A stretch of 64,000 nucleotides of DNA from Paragordius varius (Eukaryota; Nematomorpha), in contig OZ176055.1 in assembly GCA_964247055.1 (NCBI GenBank), positions 1,674,001 through 1,738,000 on the forward strand, read 5' to 3'. Below the pieces are notes generated by a model. That model did no database searches. It was not told where the DNA came from and was given only the letters and a program-made list of their open reading frames with translations. Each line of letters begins with the position of its first letter. The first letter of the stretch is position 1. Made by a program: the position numbers and the translations under genes. Shown piece after piece: positions 36,901-48,992 of this stretch.

Positions 36901-39507
36901 AAGTTATATTCATATAATAGGCAAAACAATTTTTGAATTCGCAAGACTTACAAGACCATACCTATATCGATTGCAATCTTGAGGACCTTTTACTTAAACC
37001 TGCCCGCGATACCGAACATACCCATATACAACTTTTAAAACAAGGTTAATTATTTTAATGTGTTAAAAAAAATTGGAATTAGTTTTATTATAAAACAAAG
37101 TATAGTAATAAAAGTATGCCTAATGGTTGATTCTTTCGCACTATGAAATTTGCAACACAGTAGTCGAAAAATAACCAAATATTGAATAAACAATTATTTC
37201 CTTTCTTTTTTTTTCATACACTTCTGTGTTGCGAATTGCACTACTATATAGTGTGAAATAAGCAACCATTAAAATGCATACTGAAAATAACATCAAGACA
37301 AATATCACAAATCACATTTTTACGTTATTGATATAAAACTTATCGTAATGGGTAGTAAAATACGAAATAGACATGTAACTGATGTGACATAATTGCATAG
37401 GTTATATTCATAAATATTAAGGATTAAAATATTTTATTTGAAAAAAAAAAAAAATAATTTTTTTCCATTTTGTGTTTTGTTTTTATTATATCAGTATCTG
37501 TCATATCTGTATCGCTACTAATAAGACTATTTATTTTGCAAAAAATTAGTTTTGTAGTTGATAAGTTTGTTTTTTTTAAAAAAATTTAGTTTTTCATTAC
37601 AATTTAATATATAGTTACCTTTGAATTGCAATATTAACGAAAATTCAATCATTGCTATTTTTGTTAATATCAACTAACGTTTACAGTAAAGACTGATATA
37701 TTAATAAAACGTTGGTGTGCATAGAAATTTTTCCTGACTTTTTTAATGTTATCGGCATTATACAATAAATTGAAATTATGCGCACAAAACGCAAAAATTT
37801 AAAGACAAATCTGTTTTTCTACAAGAAAACTATACTATTTTAAATCTTAATTTTTCCCATATAAATTATCTTAACACAATGATAAAATATACAATTGTTT
37901 GTCTTATGAATGTACATTTATTTCTCTTTCATACTTTGATATTTTCACAATAATTTATGTTTAAAAAAATTTAGATTTATAAAAAATATGGTTGTCTTTT
38001 ACTGATCCAATATTTGTTTTTATAGTTTTTTTTGTATAATTTTTACTGTTATTTGTCATTTAGGGAGGAATATTTGTCTTTATAGTTTTTCTTTTTGTCC
38101 GTATAATTTCATTTTTATTGTTATTTGTATTTTACTAATCTAATATTTGTCTTTATATTTACTTTTGTCCGTATAATTTCAATTTTTATGTTATTTATCT
38201 TTTAAGGAAGAATTTTCTTTATAGTTTTTACGTTTTGTCCGTATAATTTCAATTTTTACTGTTATTTGTCTTTTAGGGAGGAATATTTATCTTTATAGTT
38301 TTACGTTTTGTCCGTAAAATTTCAATAATTTCAACTGTTATTTGTCTTTATGTTTTTACGTTTTGTCCGTATAATTTCAATTTTTACTGTTATTTGTCTT
38401 TTAGGGAGGAATATTTATCTTTATAGTTTTACGTTTTGTCCGTAAAATTTCAATAATCAACTGTTATTTGTCTTTATAGTTTTTACGTTTTTGTCCGTAT
38501 AATTTCAATTTTACTGTTATTTGTCTTTAACTAATCTAATATGTTCTTTATAGTATTTACGTTTGGTCCATATAATTTCAATTTTTACTGTTATTTGTCA
38601 TTTAGGGAGAAATATTTGTCTTTATATTTTTCATTTTGTCCATATAATTTTTTTTGTCCTTTAAAAAAGAATATTTGTCTTTATAGTTTTTACGTTTTGT
38701 CCGTATAATATCAATAATTACAAATGTAATAATACATTTAGCCTGTTCCTTAATTGATGGTTGTTTGCAATGGGATCCGACACTCAGATCGAATGCCTTA
38801 CAATGCTTGGCTCACCCATTTTTTCAGAAGACCTTATCCGATATAACGGATGAACCTGATTGTCCAGAAAATTTAGCTATAAAACTTGATACTTTATTAC
38901 TGTCTTTTAACACTCCTACTAATTCAATCAAAGGTAGGCAAATGTGCTACTTTTTTAAAGTTTTTTTTAAAAGATTATTTTTCACAGTGAAAATTACACA
39001 AAAAAAATTGTTAGTTGATTCTATGGTTTTTATTATATAATACTTACTTTTTATATCATTATATAATAGTTTCATTTGTTTGACTAAAGATTTGGAAAAT
39101 AAAGAATCAGATCCAAAATTTATGATATTTGAAAAAAATTAACATGAATTACAAGTTAGTTTATACCATTTAAAATTGTAATGGTTATTTATTCATCCAA
39201 TAACTATCTTTTAATAAGCCATTATTTGTCAAGATATGAAAATAACTAATGGACAAAAAGATAAATTCATATGATTAATATACCTATTTTTATAGATAAA
39301 AAAGCACACGAAATAAATCCTACAAACATTACCGAACATAACCAAGATATTAATCTCCATTATGCCCAAATCGAGCATTTAAAAGGTCATTGTTTTGTTT
39401 TGCCTATCTAAATGCAACTTTTGATGGAGTTTTATATGAATAATTTTATTTTTCATTTAGAAGCAATCTTAAAGGAAATTAAAGAATTTGAGCCTCAGTC
39501 AGAATAA
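33939..39507 (+). CDS. p38: p38-type MAP kinase, eleven exons
   Basis: The exons 33939-34030, 34057-34239, 34262-34373, 34399-34476, 34601-34763, 35832-35903, 36190-36275, 36921-37044, 38742-38933, 39296-39385 and 39461-39507 join to 1239 nt (412 residues). This is a stress-activated Ser/Thr kinase of the cytoplasm and nucleus. The N-terminus ([14 protein letters not shown]) is p38-like. The Gly-rich loop is GCGNFGQV and the ATP lysine lies in VAIKK (about K45). The segment [20 protein letters not shown] is followed by [11 protein letters not shown]. The catalytic loop is HRDLKPNN (D about 140). The metal-binding motif is DYG (158-160), not DFG. The p38 dual-phosphorylation motif TGY is at 186-188, followed by [10 protein letters not shown] and VDIWSAGCI. 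Between DYG and TGY there are about 16 more residues than in human p38-alpha. The acidic C-terminal tail is longer than usual. Three introns are 22-26 nt and the others carry MITEs. Confidence 0.92.
34031..34056 (+). other. 26-nt spliceosomal intron (p38 intron 1)
   Basis: The ends are GTATTTATT and TTTAAAAG. It interrupts the codon after the Gly-rich loop. Splicing joins GNFGQVC to [15 protein letters not shown] in frame. Confidence 0.85.
34240..34261 (+). other. 22-nt spliceosomal intron (p38 intron 2)
   Basis: The ends are GTTTTTAAC and ATATTAG. Splicing restores [16 protein letters not shown], matching the YLVTHLMGADL segment of p38 kinases. Unspliced, the frame stops at 34261. This is the shortest intron in the window. 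Confidence 0.88.
34374..34398 (+). other. 25-nt spliceosomal intron (p38 intron 3)
   Basis: The ends are GTAATTTTT and AAAATAG. Splicing joins LFRGLK to [14 protein letters not shown], the αE to catalytic-loop junction of kinases. Confidence 0.88.
36530..36710. mobile_element. Family a MITE, copy 3 (p38 intron 7)
   Basis: CAGTATGCCTTTTAATGGTC starts it and AACCATTAAAATGCATACTG ends it, with TA flanks. It has internal GGGCAATTTGCAACACAGGA and its inverse. Confidence 0.85.
37113..37283. mobile_element. Family a MITE, copy 4 (p38 intron 8)
   Basis: The left end is AGTATGCCTAATGGTTG (degraded). The right end is complete: AAATAAGCAACCATTAAAAT, then GCATACTGA. Confidence 0.8.
37761..38715. repeat. 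Family d MITE with its right end amplified in tandem (p38 intron 8)
   Basis: A family d copy starts near 37761 (ATAAATTGAAATTATGCGCA). From about 38010 the right-end unit is repeated roughly eight or nine times, with small insertions and deletions. The unit contains TTTGTCTTTATAGTTTTTAC, GTTTTGTCCGTATAATTTCA and TTTTTACTGTTATTTGTC. Some units carry TTTAGGGAGGAATATT. The period is about 65-80 bp. The array ends just before exon 9 (38742) and makes up much of the 1.7-kb intron. Confidence 0.75.
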
Positions 39508-39708
39508 AAAGCATATACTAAACTTCACAAATTACAATGCAATTCATATATATTATCACTATCTTATATAGCAAATAATATTTTATTGTGGGTTAATATA
39601 ATTCAATTTGATCTGGTCAATTATACATTAGACCATCAGTTATAATTGTGACCACCAAATATATAAATAATGCTCATCGACCTTTTATGGAATATTAATA
39701 TGCAAATA

Positions 39709-39893
39709 CAGTATGCATTTTAATGGTTGCTTATTTCACACTATAGTTGGGGAGGGCAATTTGCGACAGGAGTGTATGGAAGAAAGGAAGGAAATAATTG
39801 TTTATTCAACTTTTCATAGTTTTTTTATACACTACTGTGTTGCAAATTGCCCTACTATAGTGTGAATTAAGCAACCATTAAAATGCATACTGT
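39709..39893. mobile_element. Family a MITE, copy 5, inside a larger palindrome
   Basis: CAGTATGCATTTTAATGG starts it and AAAATGCATACTG ends it. The flanks are themselves inverted (TATGGAATATTAATATGCAA and TTTGCATATTAATATTCCAT), extending the symmetry to about 39685-39918. Confidence 0.85.
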
Positions 39894-40364
39894 ATTTGCA
39901 TATTAATATTCCATAAAAAAAGAAAATGCGTCGATTTGTATAACGATTTTTGTTATGAATTTTTATAAAATATGGTAGTTTGTTTTTTCATCTTGCATAA
40001 AATAATTTTTATACCTTATAAAAGATAATTTAAGTGCACAAAATTCTGGATTCTGTTTTTGTCTGAATTTTGCTTACTTAACCGACCTTAAGCTTGCCAA
40101 CACATGTATTTTAGGCTATATTTAATAATAATTTAAAATTAAGCCGTAATATGTTACTCAGTAACAAAAATCTCATATTTCTGTCTTGTTGTTTATACTA
40201 TAGTTATTGGCTTAAGTAGGAATATATATTGTATAGCGTTTATGCTAGTAAACCTAATTAATTTACCTATTATCAGCACATTAGGAAAAAATAATATATG
40301 GCAAAAACCGCGTCGGTTAATTACTTTATGTAACAAAAAAATTTTCATAAAAACATACTAATGT

Positions 40365-40634
40365 ACAGTGAAAATTTAGTTTTTACGGAAGGTATAAATA
40401 TAAAGACAATTTTTTCTAAAAGAGAGAACCATAGTTTTTAAATCTCGATTTTTTAAATATCATTCTTTAAAATTGCAAAGTATAAAATAGAGATGTATAT
40501 TGGTAACCAATCAATTAGATATTTATAAATTAATATTTTATATAATAAAAATTATGGTTTAAAAAGGTCGCTTTTGAAAAAAAATAATAGTTTGTATTTT
40601 TACGTTTTGTCCGTATAATATCAATTTTTACTGT
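40365..40634. mobile_element. Family d MITE, copy 4
   Basis: The left end is ACAGTGAAAATTTAGTTTTTAC. The right end has TTACGTTTTGTCCGTATAAT and TTTTTACTGTG. It has internal inverted AATCTCGATTTTTTAAATA-type segments. The rest of 39894-42010 is AT-rich with no gene seen. Confidence 0.65.
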
Positions 40635-41051
40635 GTCTTTTTTGGGGCTTGAAAGCCTCACAAGTATTAATCAGTTAAAATTAAAATAAATTTAAAAGGT
40701 ATTAACTTTAAGTATGTACAGAAAACGCCAACTTTAATTTACAGTTAGAGCAAAAATCGAATGTTATAAAGCATTAATGCTAGATAACTAAAAGCTTCAG
40801 GATCATGAATATCATAATGATAAATGCGGTTAAATATTAGAAAAAAAGTTAATTTAATATTTTGTGCTGTTTAACAAAAATAAATTTTAGACATTAGGTC
40901 GAATAAAATTACATAGAGAGAAACGGGTCGAATATATTATGTATCATAAGGATATTCGATGAAAGATCATCAATAAAAAATATACATTTTTGGAATGATT
41001 AAATCGCATCTTGGCTTACAAATCGGAAAAAAATTGCTATTATGCGGTAAA

Positions 41052-41056
<5 letters not shown>

Positions 41057-41091
<35 letters not shown>

Positions 41092-41103
41092 GTGTGTGTG
41101 TGT
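41057..41103. repeat. (AT)n/(TG)n compound microsatellite
   Basis: A TA run of about 30 bp is followed by CATGTGTGTGTGTGTAG. It is intergenic, between the p38 gene and the unknown minus-strand gene. Confidence 0.9.
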
Positions 41104-42010
41104 AGAGTTTACCCAATATATCGCGTGAAAAAAAGGAAAATATTAAAAAACTTTTTATTTGCACCAAAGCGGAAACAGCTATAATTTTTTCCGAAACATC
41201 TAATTATATACAACAATAATACTTTTAATTCGATCCAGAAAAACATATCATCTCCGATTTTAATTTAGGGTATATTAATATAAAAACTGCGGTTAAATAT
41301 AATTGGCATAACTTCCTAAACCAAAAAACTGTCAACAGATTGTCTGCATTAGGCATAGGAAAGGTATATTTAATATATATTGGATGATATAGTTTATTTC
41401 CTCTTTAATGCAAATTATCAAAAAAATTTATAAGGCTAAATTATTTTTTGTATGCGATATGTTGGGTTTATTAGGTATATATTTAAGTATTAATAAATGA
41501 TAGTTAATATAAAATTCAAAAATTTTATCAATTTTACGCCATAGTACAATAAAGTTTTTTTCTTGTAAGTCATTTTATGACCTAATATGGATAATATTTT
41601 AAAAAGATTATCCTAAGAATATATTTTAATTTAGTTTCGTTACTGCGATATTAATGCAATTTTTTCAGTTTGGCTAATAAGAGAAAATAACATTTTTTTC
41701 GAGAGTTTTAACCGCATTTTCATTCCCATATTGATTATGCTAGCAGAATGATATATGATTCATATATATTTATAGTTTGATCTACATTTGCCGCAAAAGT
41801 TATAGATGATGTGGGCTCTTCCATTAATTAGGCAAATATACTACATTTTTGCCTACTTTTTATTAAGTCATATCAGATATTAAACGCGTAAATCACTTAA
41901 ATTTCAATTTCTATATGAATAATACCAAAAACATTTTTCAATTTAATTTAATTTAATACAAATAAATATACAAATCAAGTATATGTACAAAAATAAAAGT
42001 TCCAGCAAAA

Positions 42011-44308
42011 TTAATCAGGGGGTGGGGGTGGAGGGGGACTCCCTTCGCTACTACTAGAGGTGTCTGCATCTTTTGATTCAACTTCCTCATTAATATTTTT
42101 ATTGGAACTAAGATTATTACTTCCAATAAATATATTTGGAGTAGAATCAAGAGAATTTTGTGAATTTAAAACTACTCCAACATCATTGTAATTTAAGTCA
42201 TATAGGCTTGGGCTAAGATTTTTTGATAATAGAGGCGAGATCACATTATTTTCCAAAGTTTCAAGCAGGGGTGGTGGTGGAGGAGGGGGTGGCGGACTAC
42301 CACTGTCAGACGAAGATGGCGATGATTCATGATTGGCATAATTATCATTAAAATTTTCTTTATATTCAGCATGAGGTGTATGCTTTTCACTTGTATTTTT
42401 TAAACAGGGCTGTTGTTTTTGAACTATAGATATGTGATTTTTATGTTCATGAAATGTATTTGCTTGGTTGTTAGAAGCGTGAACAGCTTTATGAATGAAA
42501 GGTTGTGATGAATTTATTTTTTTTGCCTTGCCTATACTCTTATCCGGGATGCTTGGGTTTGATATTTTAGGTAAGTTAATTTTTGACATGAGTAGATTTG
42601 TTATGTTAGAAAATAATTCATCGGGGTTAGATTTTTTGTTATCAAAGTCATTATATCCAACATCACTAATACCATTAGAAATAGGGATATTTTTAGCACA
42701 TAACTCTAATATCTTATCTAAGAGCTCTGTCCGATGTAACTCTAATAAAAGACGCGATATATGATTATTTTTTTCAATTTTTTTCTTCAAAACATCCAAG
42801 GCCTGTTGTTGAATTTTATCTTCTGTATTATATGATTTAGATGGTAAAACATCATTAAAATATTCATTTGATGTCATGGTAGCGATTGAAACCGTAGGAG
42901 TTGATAAAGTAACTTGAACTTCAGAATCTACTCTTTGTATGGAATTCATATGCGAATTACCAGTTTGAGTATATTTGTCACTTTTTGAGTTTAAATTGAC
43001 TTTAGTTGAATTGAAAGAGTTGTTAAAATTCTTTGAATTTATATTTTCTACTAAATGATTATCCACACCAACTAGATTTGTACGTTCCACATTTACTTTA
43101 GCTAATAATTGTTCAGGAGAAACAGTGGAAAACCATTTAGGGTTAATTGAATATGTAAGTTGTTTTTCAGTTTTCGATGTATACTTTACATGACCATCTG
43201 GAATGCTAGCTTCTTCAAGAGTATTTTTCGCTAAAAGATAATGTTCAGTTTTAAGTAATTGTTTCTCCCCATTGTTTAAAATATTTGAAGTATTTGAGTT
43301 TGGACTGTTTAAAAATTTTGGGCAAACAAAAAGCAGATCAGGTTCACTATCATCCATTGCATACAAAAAGGGACATGGTTGACACCTAAAATTTAAATAA
43401 ATTTTTAATAATAAAACCTAGTGCATTTATAAAAACGGATATATAATATGTATATACCTTTCCGATTCAGAATGATGACTAGAGTCTTTAGTTAACAACT
43501 TTGCCTTTTTATTTTTAGATTTTTTATGGTTCTTTTTGTGTTTTTTAGCAGACTTTTTATGTTTTTTGTGATGATTCTTGGTACGGTAACTGGAGTCCGA
43601 TTGAGTGGCAGATTTTTCAAACGTTTTAGGGGATGATTCGTTGGTATGATTTGGTAACGATTGCTTAGGAGATGGGGTAGATGAAAAAAACATAACATTT
43701 TCAGCGGGTTTTGCATTGTTAATCTCCAAAATTATGTCCGATAAATTGTCTAACTTGTCAAACATTTCGAATTGATTGCTGTTTGATAAGGAAGAATGAC
43801 CCTCATTTTCGGGTAATGAAACATTATGGGTAGTTTCAGGTCTGTACAAATTGGTTTTTAAGCTAAATTTTATGCTACTAGCGCTACTGTCTTCATTTTC
43901 TTCGCTTGAACTTGGGTAATAAAAGTCCAAACTTTTTAGCATGGCCTTACGTTCTTGTATATTCTTTGATATATATAATTTTTTATTTTGCTTAGGTACA
44001 ACTACTATTTTTTTGTTCTTGAATCCACTAAAGTCATTATGTGTTTCTAAAGGTATCGGTATATCATCACATACTAAGGGCTTGGGTAGCGGAACATCTT
44101 CTAAGCCGTTTATGATTGATCTAAATAAAAATTCCAAATACCTAGTATTATTATAAATCATTTCGGTGTCGTCTTCGGCCATAAGAAAGGGATCGTATTT
44201 TTGTTGCTTGGGCATGCCTTTGTCAGATGTCTTAAGCATGTTAAGGAAAAAATGTGCTATTCTATAAAAAAAATTTAATTTATTTTTTACTATATTTTCC
44301 ATTACCAT
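42011..44308 (-). CDS. Unrecognised 741-residue low-complexity protein, two exons
   Basis: The exons 44308-43458 and 43385-42011 (intron 72 nt, donor AAAG|GTATAT, acceptor TTTTAG) join to 2226 nt in frame. The first part (DPFLMAEDDTEMIYNNTRYL, then EFLFRSIINGLEDVPLP) looks folded. A Ser/Glu-rich patch (YYPSSSEENEDSSASS) follows, and then a Lys/His-rich block (KKHKKSAKKHKKNHKKSK) that is likely a nuclear localisation signal. After the junction (SERCQPCPFLYAMDD) come long Asn/Ser-rich stretches with one plausible helical segment (LLLELHRTELLDKILELCAK). There are two polyproline runs, each preceded by SxGSP or SEGSP, and one forms the very C-terminus (PPPPPPPD). This suggests a nuclear scaffold or transcription factor, but no family is recognised. 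The ATG at 44308 lies 4 nt after an acceptor-like AATAATAG. A later ATG near 44239 is an alternative. Confidence 0.75.
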
Positions 44309-44455
44309 TCTCCTATTATTGGGCAAATTTACAAGGTAAAATATTAAAATAAGTAAAAAGTTTTATTAAAAAAATTTTCAAAAAACAAATATACCTGAAC
44401 TTGAGTTTTTTGCTATTTCCGCCTAATATGAACGCATTAGTAAAACATCTATCTT

Positions 44456-45040
44456 TTAACAAATCGATTCAAATTGGGGTATCTAAATACCCCAGACAAA
44501 ATTTGAGTTAGGATTTTTATAAAACTACTGAAGGAAACGGTCCCAATTTAAATTTTGCTCCTATCCTAATAGAAATTATATATATACCATATCTAAATAA
44601 AATTTTGTTTTGAAAAAAAATTCCATGTCAAACTACTTTGACGCCATTTTTTTTACAAAATTTTTGCAAAATATCGTCTTGATTTAATTCTAAGGGTAAA
44701 ATTAAAGCTAATTTTTTATTTAAATTACATCTAACATTGATAAAAATAGAAAAAGCTGTTTATTCTGTTTTATTTTTCATTTTACCATTGCACAACACAC
44801 ATGTCATGTTGACTAAATTTTTGCCTTTCGGTTTTAGCTTTAAATAAGTATTATCAAGTATTTTTGAATAAATTTTTTTATAATTCTCGGTTTATTAATG
44901 TTATATAAGTGAAAGATTTCGCTATGGTTTTGATCCCTTCTATATTTTTTACAAAATTTAATTTCAAACAGGTCTGGGGTATTTAACTACCCCAATTTGA
45001 ATCGGAGGACTAAAATAAATGTGTTGTATCCAAGTGTTAA
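44456..45040. mobile_element. Family c element, copy 4
   Basis: It is bounded by TTAACAAATCGATTCAAATT and ATCCAAGTGTTAA. It has inverted TTGGGGTATCTAAATACCCC and GGGGTATTTAACTACCCCAA blocks. It is 585 bp and lies just upstream (5') of the unknown minus-strand gene. Confidence 0.8.
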
Positions 45041-47888
45041 AGTAGTAGTCTATCCTACTTGATATTTTAAGTTCAGTACGAAAAATTTTATTACTTACAA
45101 AAAGGACAAAATAGATAAATTTCTGCCAACTTTTTAAAAATATGTATACAGTTTACGCGATAAAAATATGCAATATATATAGTCTGATAAAAAATGTAAT
45201 AACAATCTCATTATAATTTTGATTTAATGGTATCAATAAAAAAATTTCCTTTATTATCGTAAATTTAAATTTTTTAAAGTTTTATATCAAAATTTGTTAT
45301 CCTTATTAATTTATATGTGAGCTCCGAAAGTTTAATACGAACCTAAAGGGAGAAATTGAGATATGAATAAATATATGATACGAAAGTATATAACCTTTGC
45401 ACTTCAGGAATTCCCTTTAACACATCATTGGTCCTTGAGCGTTTTATATTTGAAAAATATATATTTCGTGGATCTATCATTAATTTTTATATTTTCTTTT
45501 TAGATAACATTTGGACTAGTTTCAGAGCATAAACTTAATGGTGTTTTAAACGTTTTTTACGTTTAATTTTATAAACCTTGTTTTGTAGATAAATTGCATA
45601 TCTTTTTTTGTTTTCCCACTTTACTCGAAACTAAATTAGCTCCAACAGTGGAAAAATCATTAAACTTAAGTTTATAATCAATCAAAAGAACTCCCTTCCT
45701 TAACAATTTTTTATAAGTATAATGATAAATTTTTTTAAAAGTTTAGCATAAATGTAGGTAATAAGTTTTAAATGATAGGAATGATAAATTTACCAAATGT
45801 GCAAATATTTTTAAATTATTATTGGTTGACATCAAATAATCAAAGACCCTTGAATGGTATATCATTACTGAAACGGCACCATTGTTTTTGTAGGTTTTTA
45901 AGCATTGTTTAATAAATACGATATAAAATCAAAAAATGTTTTTATCACCCCACCCAATGTGTGCTATTTTGCGATTTTTCCACATAAAACAATAATTACA
46001 AAAATGAAACTAAAATGATATGAGGCCATAACCAAAGACATCATGGCTATCCTGATACATTAAGCGTTCAATTTATTTATAACAGATATAAAACGAATTT
46101 CGCTTATTTAATTAAATTTATGTTGAAAATGAAGCATGGTAATTACAATTATTTGTTGTTTTTTACCATGCGCTACTGTATAACCTATATGGCAAAAATA
46201 ATGTCAACAAACATTGATGTGTTTAATTGTAAATAATTAGGATGATTATGTGTGAACTTTGTAATTTTTAAAGATAGTTCTTATAACATGGTAAGAGATG
46301 TATATTATGTTTTTTTCTTAATTATAATTTTTATTCGACCAATGTGTATGAAAATATGAGTTTTCGATTATTATGAGAAGTACAAACAATGGGATGACCT
46401 TTTCAATATTATGTTAGTATTTAAAATTCATAGTAAAGTAATGAGTTCTTTTATAGATTTCAAACATTTATTGAGTCTGTATATATTATATATATTAAGG
46501 TAATTAACCAGCAATAATGTATGGTAAAAGTATCAAACATATTTTATGAACATGGGATACATTATCATTTATAAACAGTATGGTTCGTCAACATCCCTAG
46601 TGGAAAAGTTGGATTGAGGAGTCTCAATTTAAAAACAACTAATTTTAGCAGATGATTTGACACACAAACACAAGAAAATAACCCTAAACACGATCCTGAT
46701 TAAATTTATTTTCAGGTCTTTAAAGCCTTAACCAACTTCTAAGATTTAAAAGCTTGTGTTTATAGGTACAAGCTATTTTGTTTCCGCTTGTAACAATTAC
46801 TCTTATTCAGTTTAATATATTGAAAATTGCACCGGTTCGATTAGACCAACAGGCCAGTTTTTTAAAAATCATCGCTCGGCAGTTTTGTATTCACTCATGA
46901 TAGACATCAGAGGCGTAAATGCATGCTTGGAGGCGATTCAGATCGCCTTAGTTAAATCATATAAATGAAAAATTTATACGTACTTATCATATTTTTAATT
47001 TTTATAATAAAAATGTATTTATGTGACATAAAATATGTAATAACTAGATGGCGTTATTTTCACGCACGAATATTACGGCTGGACACTTAAAATTCATAAA
47101 TGTTTCTTGCCACGTTTGTAATAAAAAATCTATAATTTATTTTCATGTTTTATATTTTTAAAATTTTATAATATTTACAGCTTGTTGTAATTGTTTATAT
47201 TGTACTTTTTAAGCACATGATGAATTCATAAGAGCTTTTTAACCATGATATTACTATGATTATTATAATGATAGGACTGATCTTTTAATTTTTAATATTA
47301 AATTTCTTTCTAATAATTTTTAATATATTTTAACATGACCAAATATTTCATTACCTTTTCATTTTTTGTCCTAGTTCACATTTTTGGTTAATTTTATAAG
47401 TCGGAGCTCAATTTTAACTGCATTTTTGAAAGTTATTTTAGTTTAAATTTAATTATCAAATGTTCTCAACAAGTCATGACCAGGTCAGTGATTATTTACT
47501 TTTTGACCTCGGTCATTTAAAAAACAGCTGTTTTTTTGAAAAATTGCTAGTAAATTTTTTTTGTAAGAAAGATATTTTGATTTTATATTGTTAAACATGC
47601 ATCCTTATAACATTATTTAAGTATATACAGTTATTTCGAAAAACAAAACTATAAGCACATTGCAAAATATGCAATTATTCCATATATGTGAACCAATAAA
47701 ATAAAAAACAACCTATAATAGGATATTTTATTAATGAAAGAAAGTGTAAATCAAACTAGGTAAAATCTTATTTAAAATATCCAGTATATAAAGGCTATGT
47801 ATTTGAAGATTCAGAAGACCACAAATATGTGGCAAAATTTATTTTAAAACAAATTTCTTGATTAAATTTGATTGAAACAATTTGTAAA
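45041..47888. other. Intergenic region without recognised features
   Basis: This is AT-rich sequence. I could not find convincing exons, RNA genes or the repeat families listed elsewhere. Confidence 0.35.
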
Positions 47889-48272
47889 TATACCATTTAC
47901 AGTTCAAATTCACCCTTAAACAATTCAAATTCACCCTTGAACAATTCAAATTCACCCTTGAACAATTCAAATTACCCTCAAACAATTCAAATCACCTAAA
48001 AATAAATTATGAAATTTTGGTCTAATATAACTCATTATTAAAATAAAATATATTTTTATGGCAAAGTTTATTATTTTTTTCAGTATTATTTTGATTACAT
48101 ACAAAATTTCTTTTTTAAAAATATAAAAAAGTATAGGTAGGATATAATTTTAGAAAACACATAATTTATTTGAATTGTTCGAAGGTGAATTTGAATTGTT
48201 CAGGAGTGAATATGAAATGTTCAAGGGTGAATTTGAAGTGTTTAAGGCTGAATTTGAACTGTAAATGGTATA
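47889..48272. mobile_element. Family b MITE, copy 4 (long terminal repeat arrays)
   Basis: The left end carries four to five tandem units of CAATTCAAATTCACCCTTGA. The right end carries the inverse units (GGTGAATTTGAATTGTTC, AAGGGTGAATTTGAAGTG), finishing GAACTGTAAATGGTATA. The unit number differs between copies of the family. Confidence 0.8.
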
Positions 48273-48768
48273 TCAAAAAAATGTATAATACAAACATTAT
48301 ACAAAAGCCAGAAATTATTAGTGAAACGCAAGTGTAATTCGAACATTATTTTGCAATCCAATATCGCATGATACTTAATTAAGTAAAAAGTTGTCATGAC
48401 CATGGTCTGACTGGGTCTGACCGGACTTTTTTCTAAAACCAGTCAAATGCAGAACCCTAGTTCTCATGTATAAGATAAAAAATTATTTTACAGTTTTGTG
48501 ATCTCTAGAGCCTACAATTGGAAGACAGCTCCAAAACACGATTGAAACGAACAGTTGATATTATAATTATTTATCAAGTTTATGCTGGTAAAACGTAGCC
48601 TGAAAGCTTTTTAAAGTTAATTATTTACATTATCCAATTATATTAATATACATTTATTAGCCTGTTGTGTTAGCGAATTTAAATTTATTGAAAAAAAAAT
48701 GGCGTAAAGAAAGCATATTTTTTAATTAGGCTCGATACCATAAATACTTTTTATATTCATTTCAAATG

Positions 48769-48812
48769 GCTCTGGGATACAAAACTACCCCAAAAGGTTA
48801 TAAAGTGTTAAG
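48769..48812. mobile_element. Fragment of a family c element
   Basis: GGCTCTGGGATACAAAACTA, then CCCC and AAAGTGTTAA, match the right end of family c. The left end was not found. Confidence 0.45.
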
Positions 48813-48992
48813 ATTAAATAATTAAATGAAACGACTGGAATGACTGCTAAATTCATAAACTAGATTTTAATTTAAACTACATGTAATTGTTATAAATCAA
48901 AAGGACTAAAAATAGTTAGTCTATCGTAGCAGGTTGGACATATTAGTATATTTTAATTAGCAACAGAGACTCTAAGAAACCCAAATTTTGTT

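Noticed and set aside
38010-38715. Spaced repeats as a possible CRISPR-like array
   Set aside because: The units are contiguous degenerate MITE ends without unique spacers, in a eukaryotic intron.
42495-42764. Plus-strand frame of 89 codons
   Set aside because: It is antisense shadow of the 741-residue minus-strand gene.
48480-48600. Possible exon around TTTTACAG...GCTG|GTAAAA
   Set aside because: All three frames contain stops between the candidate splice sites.
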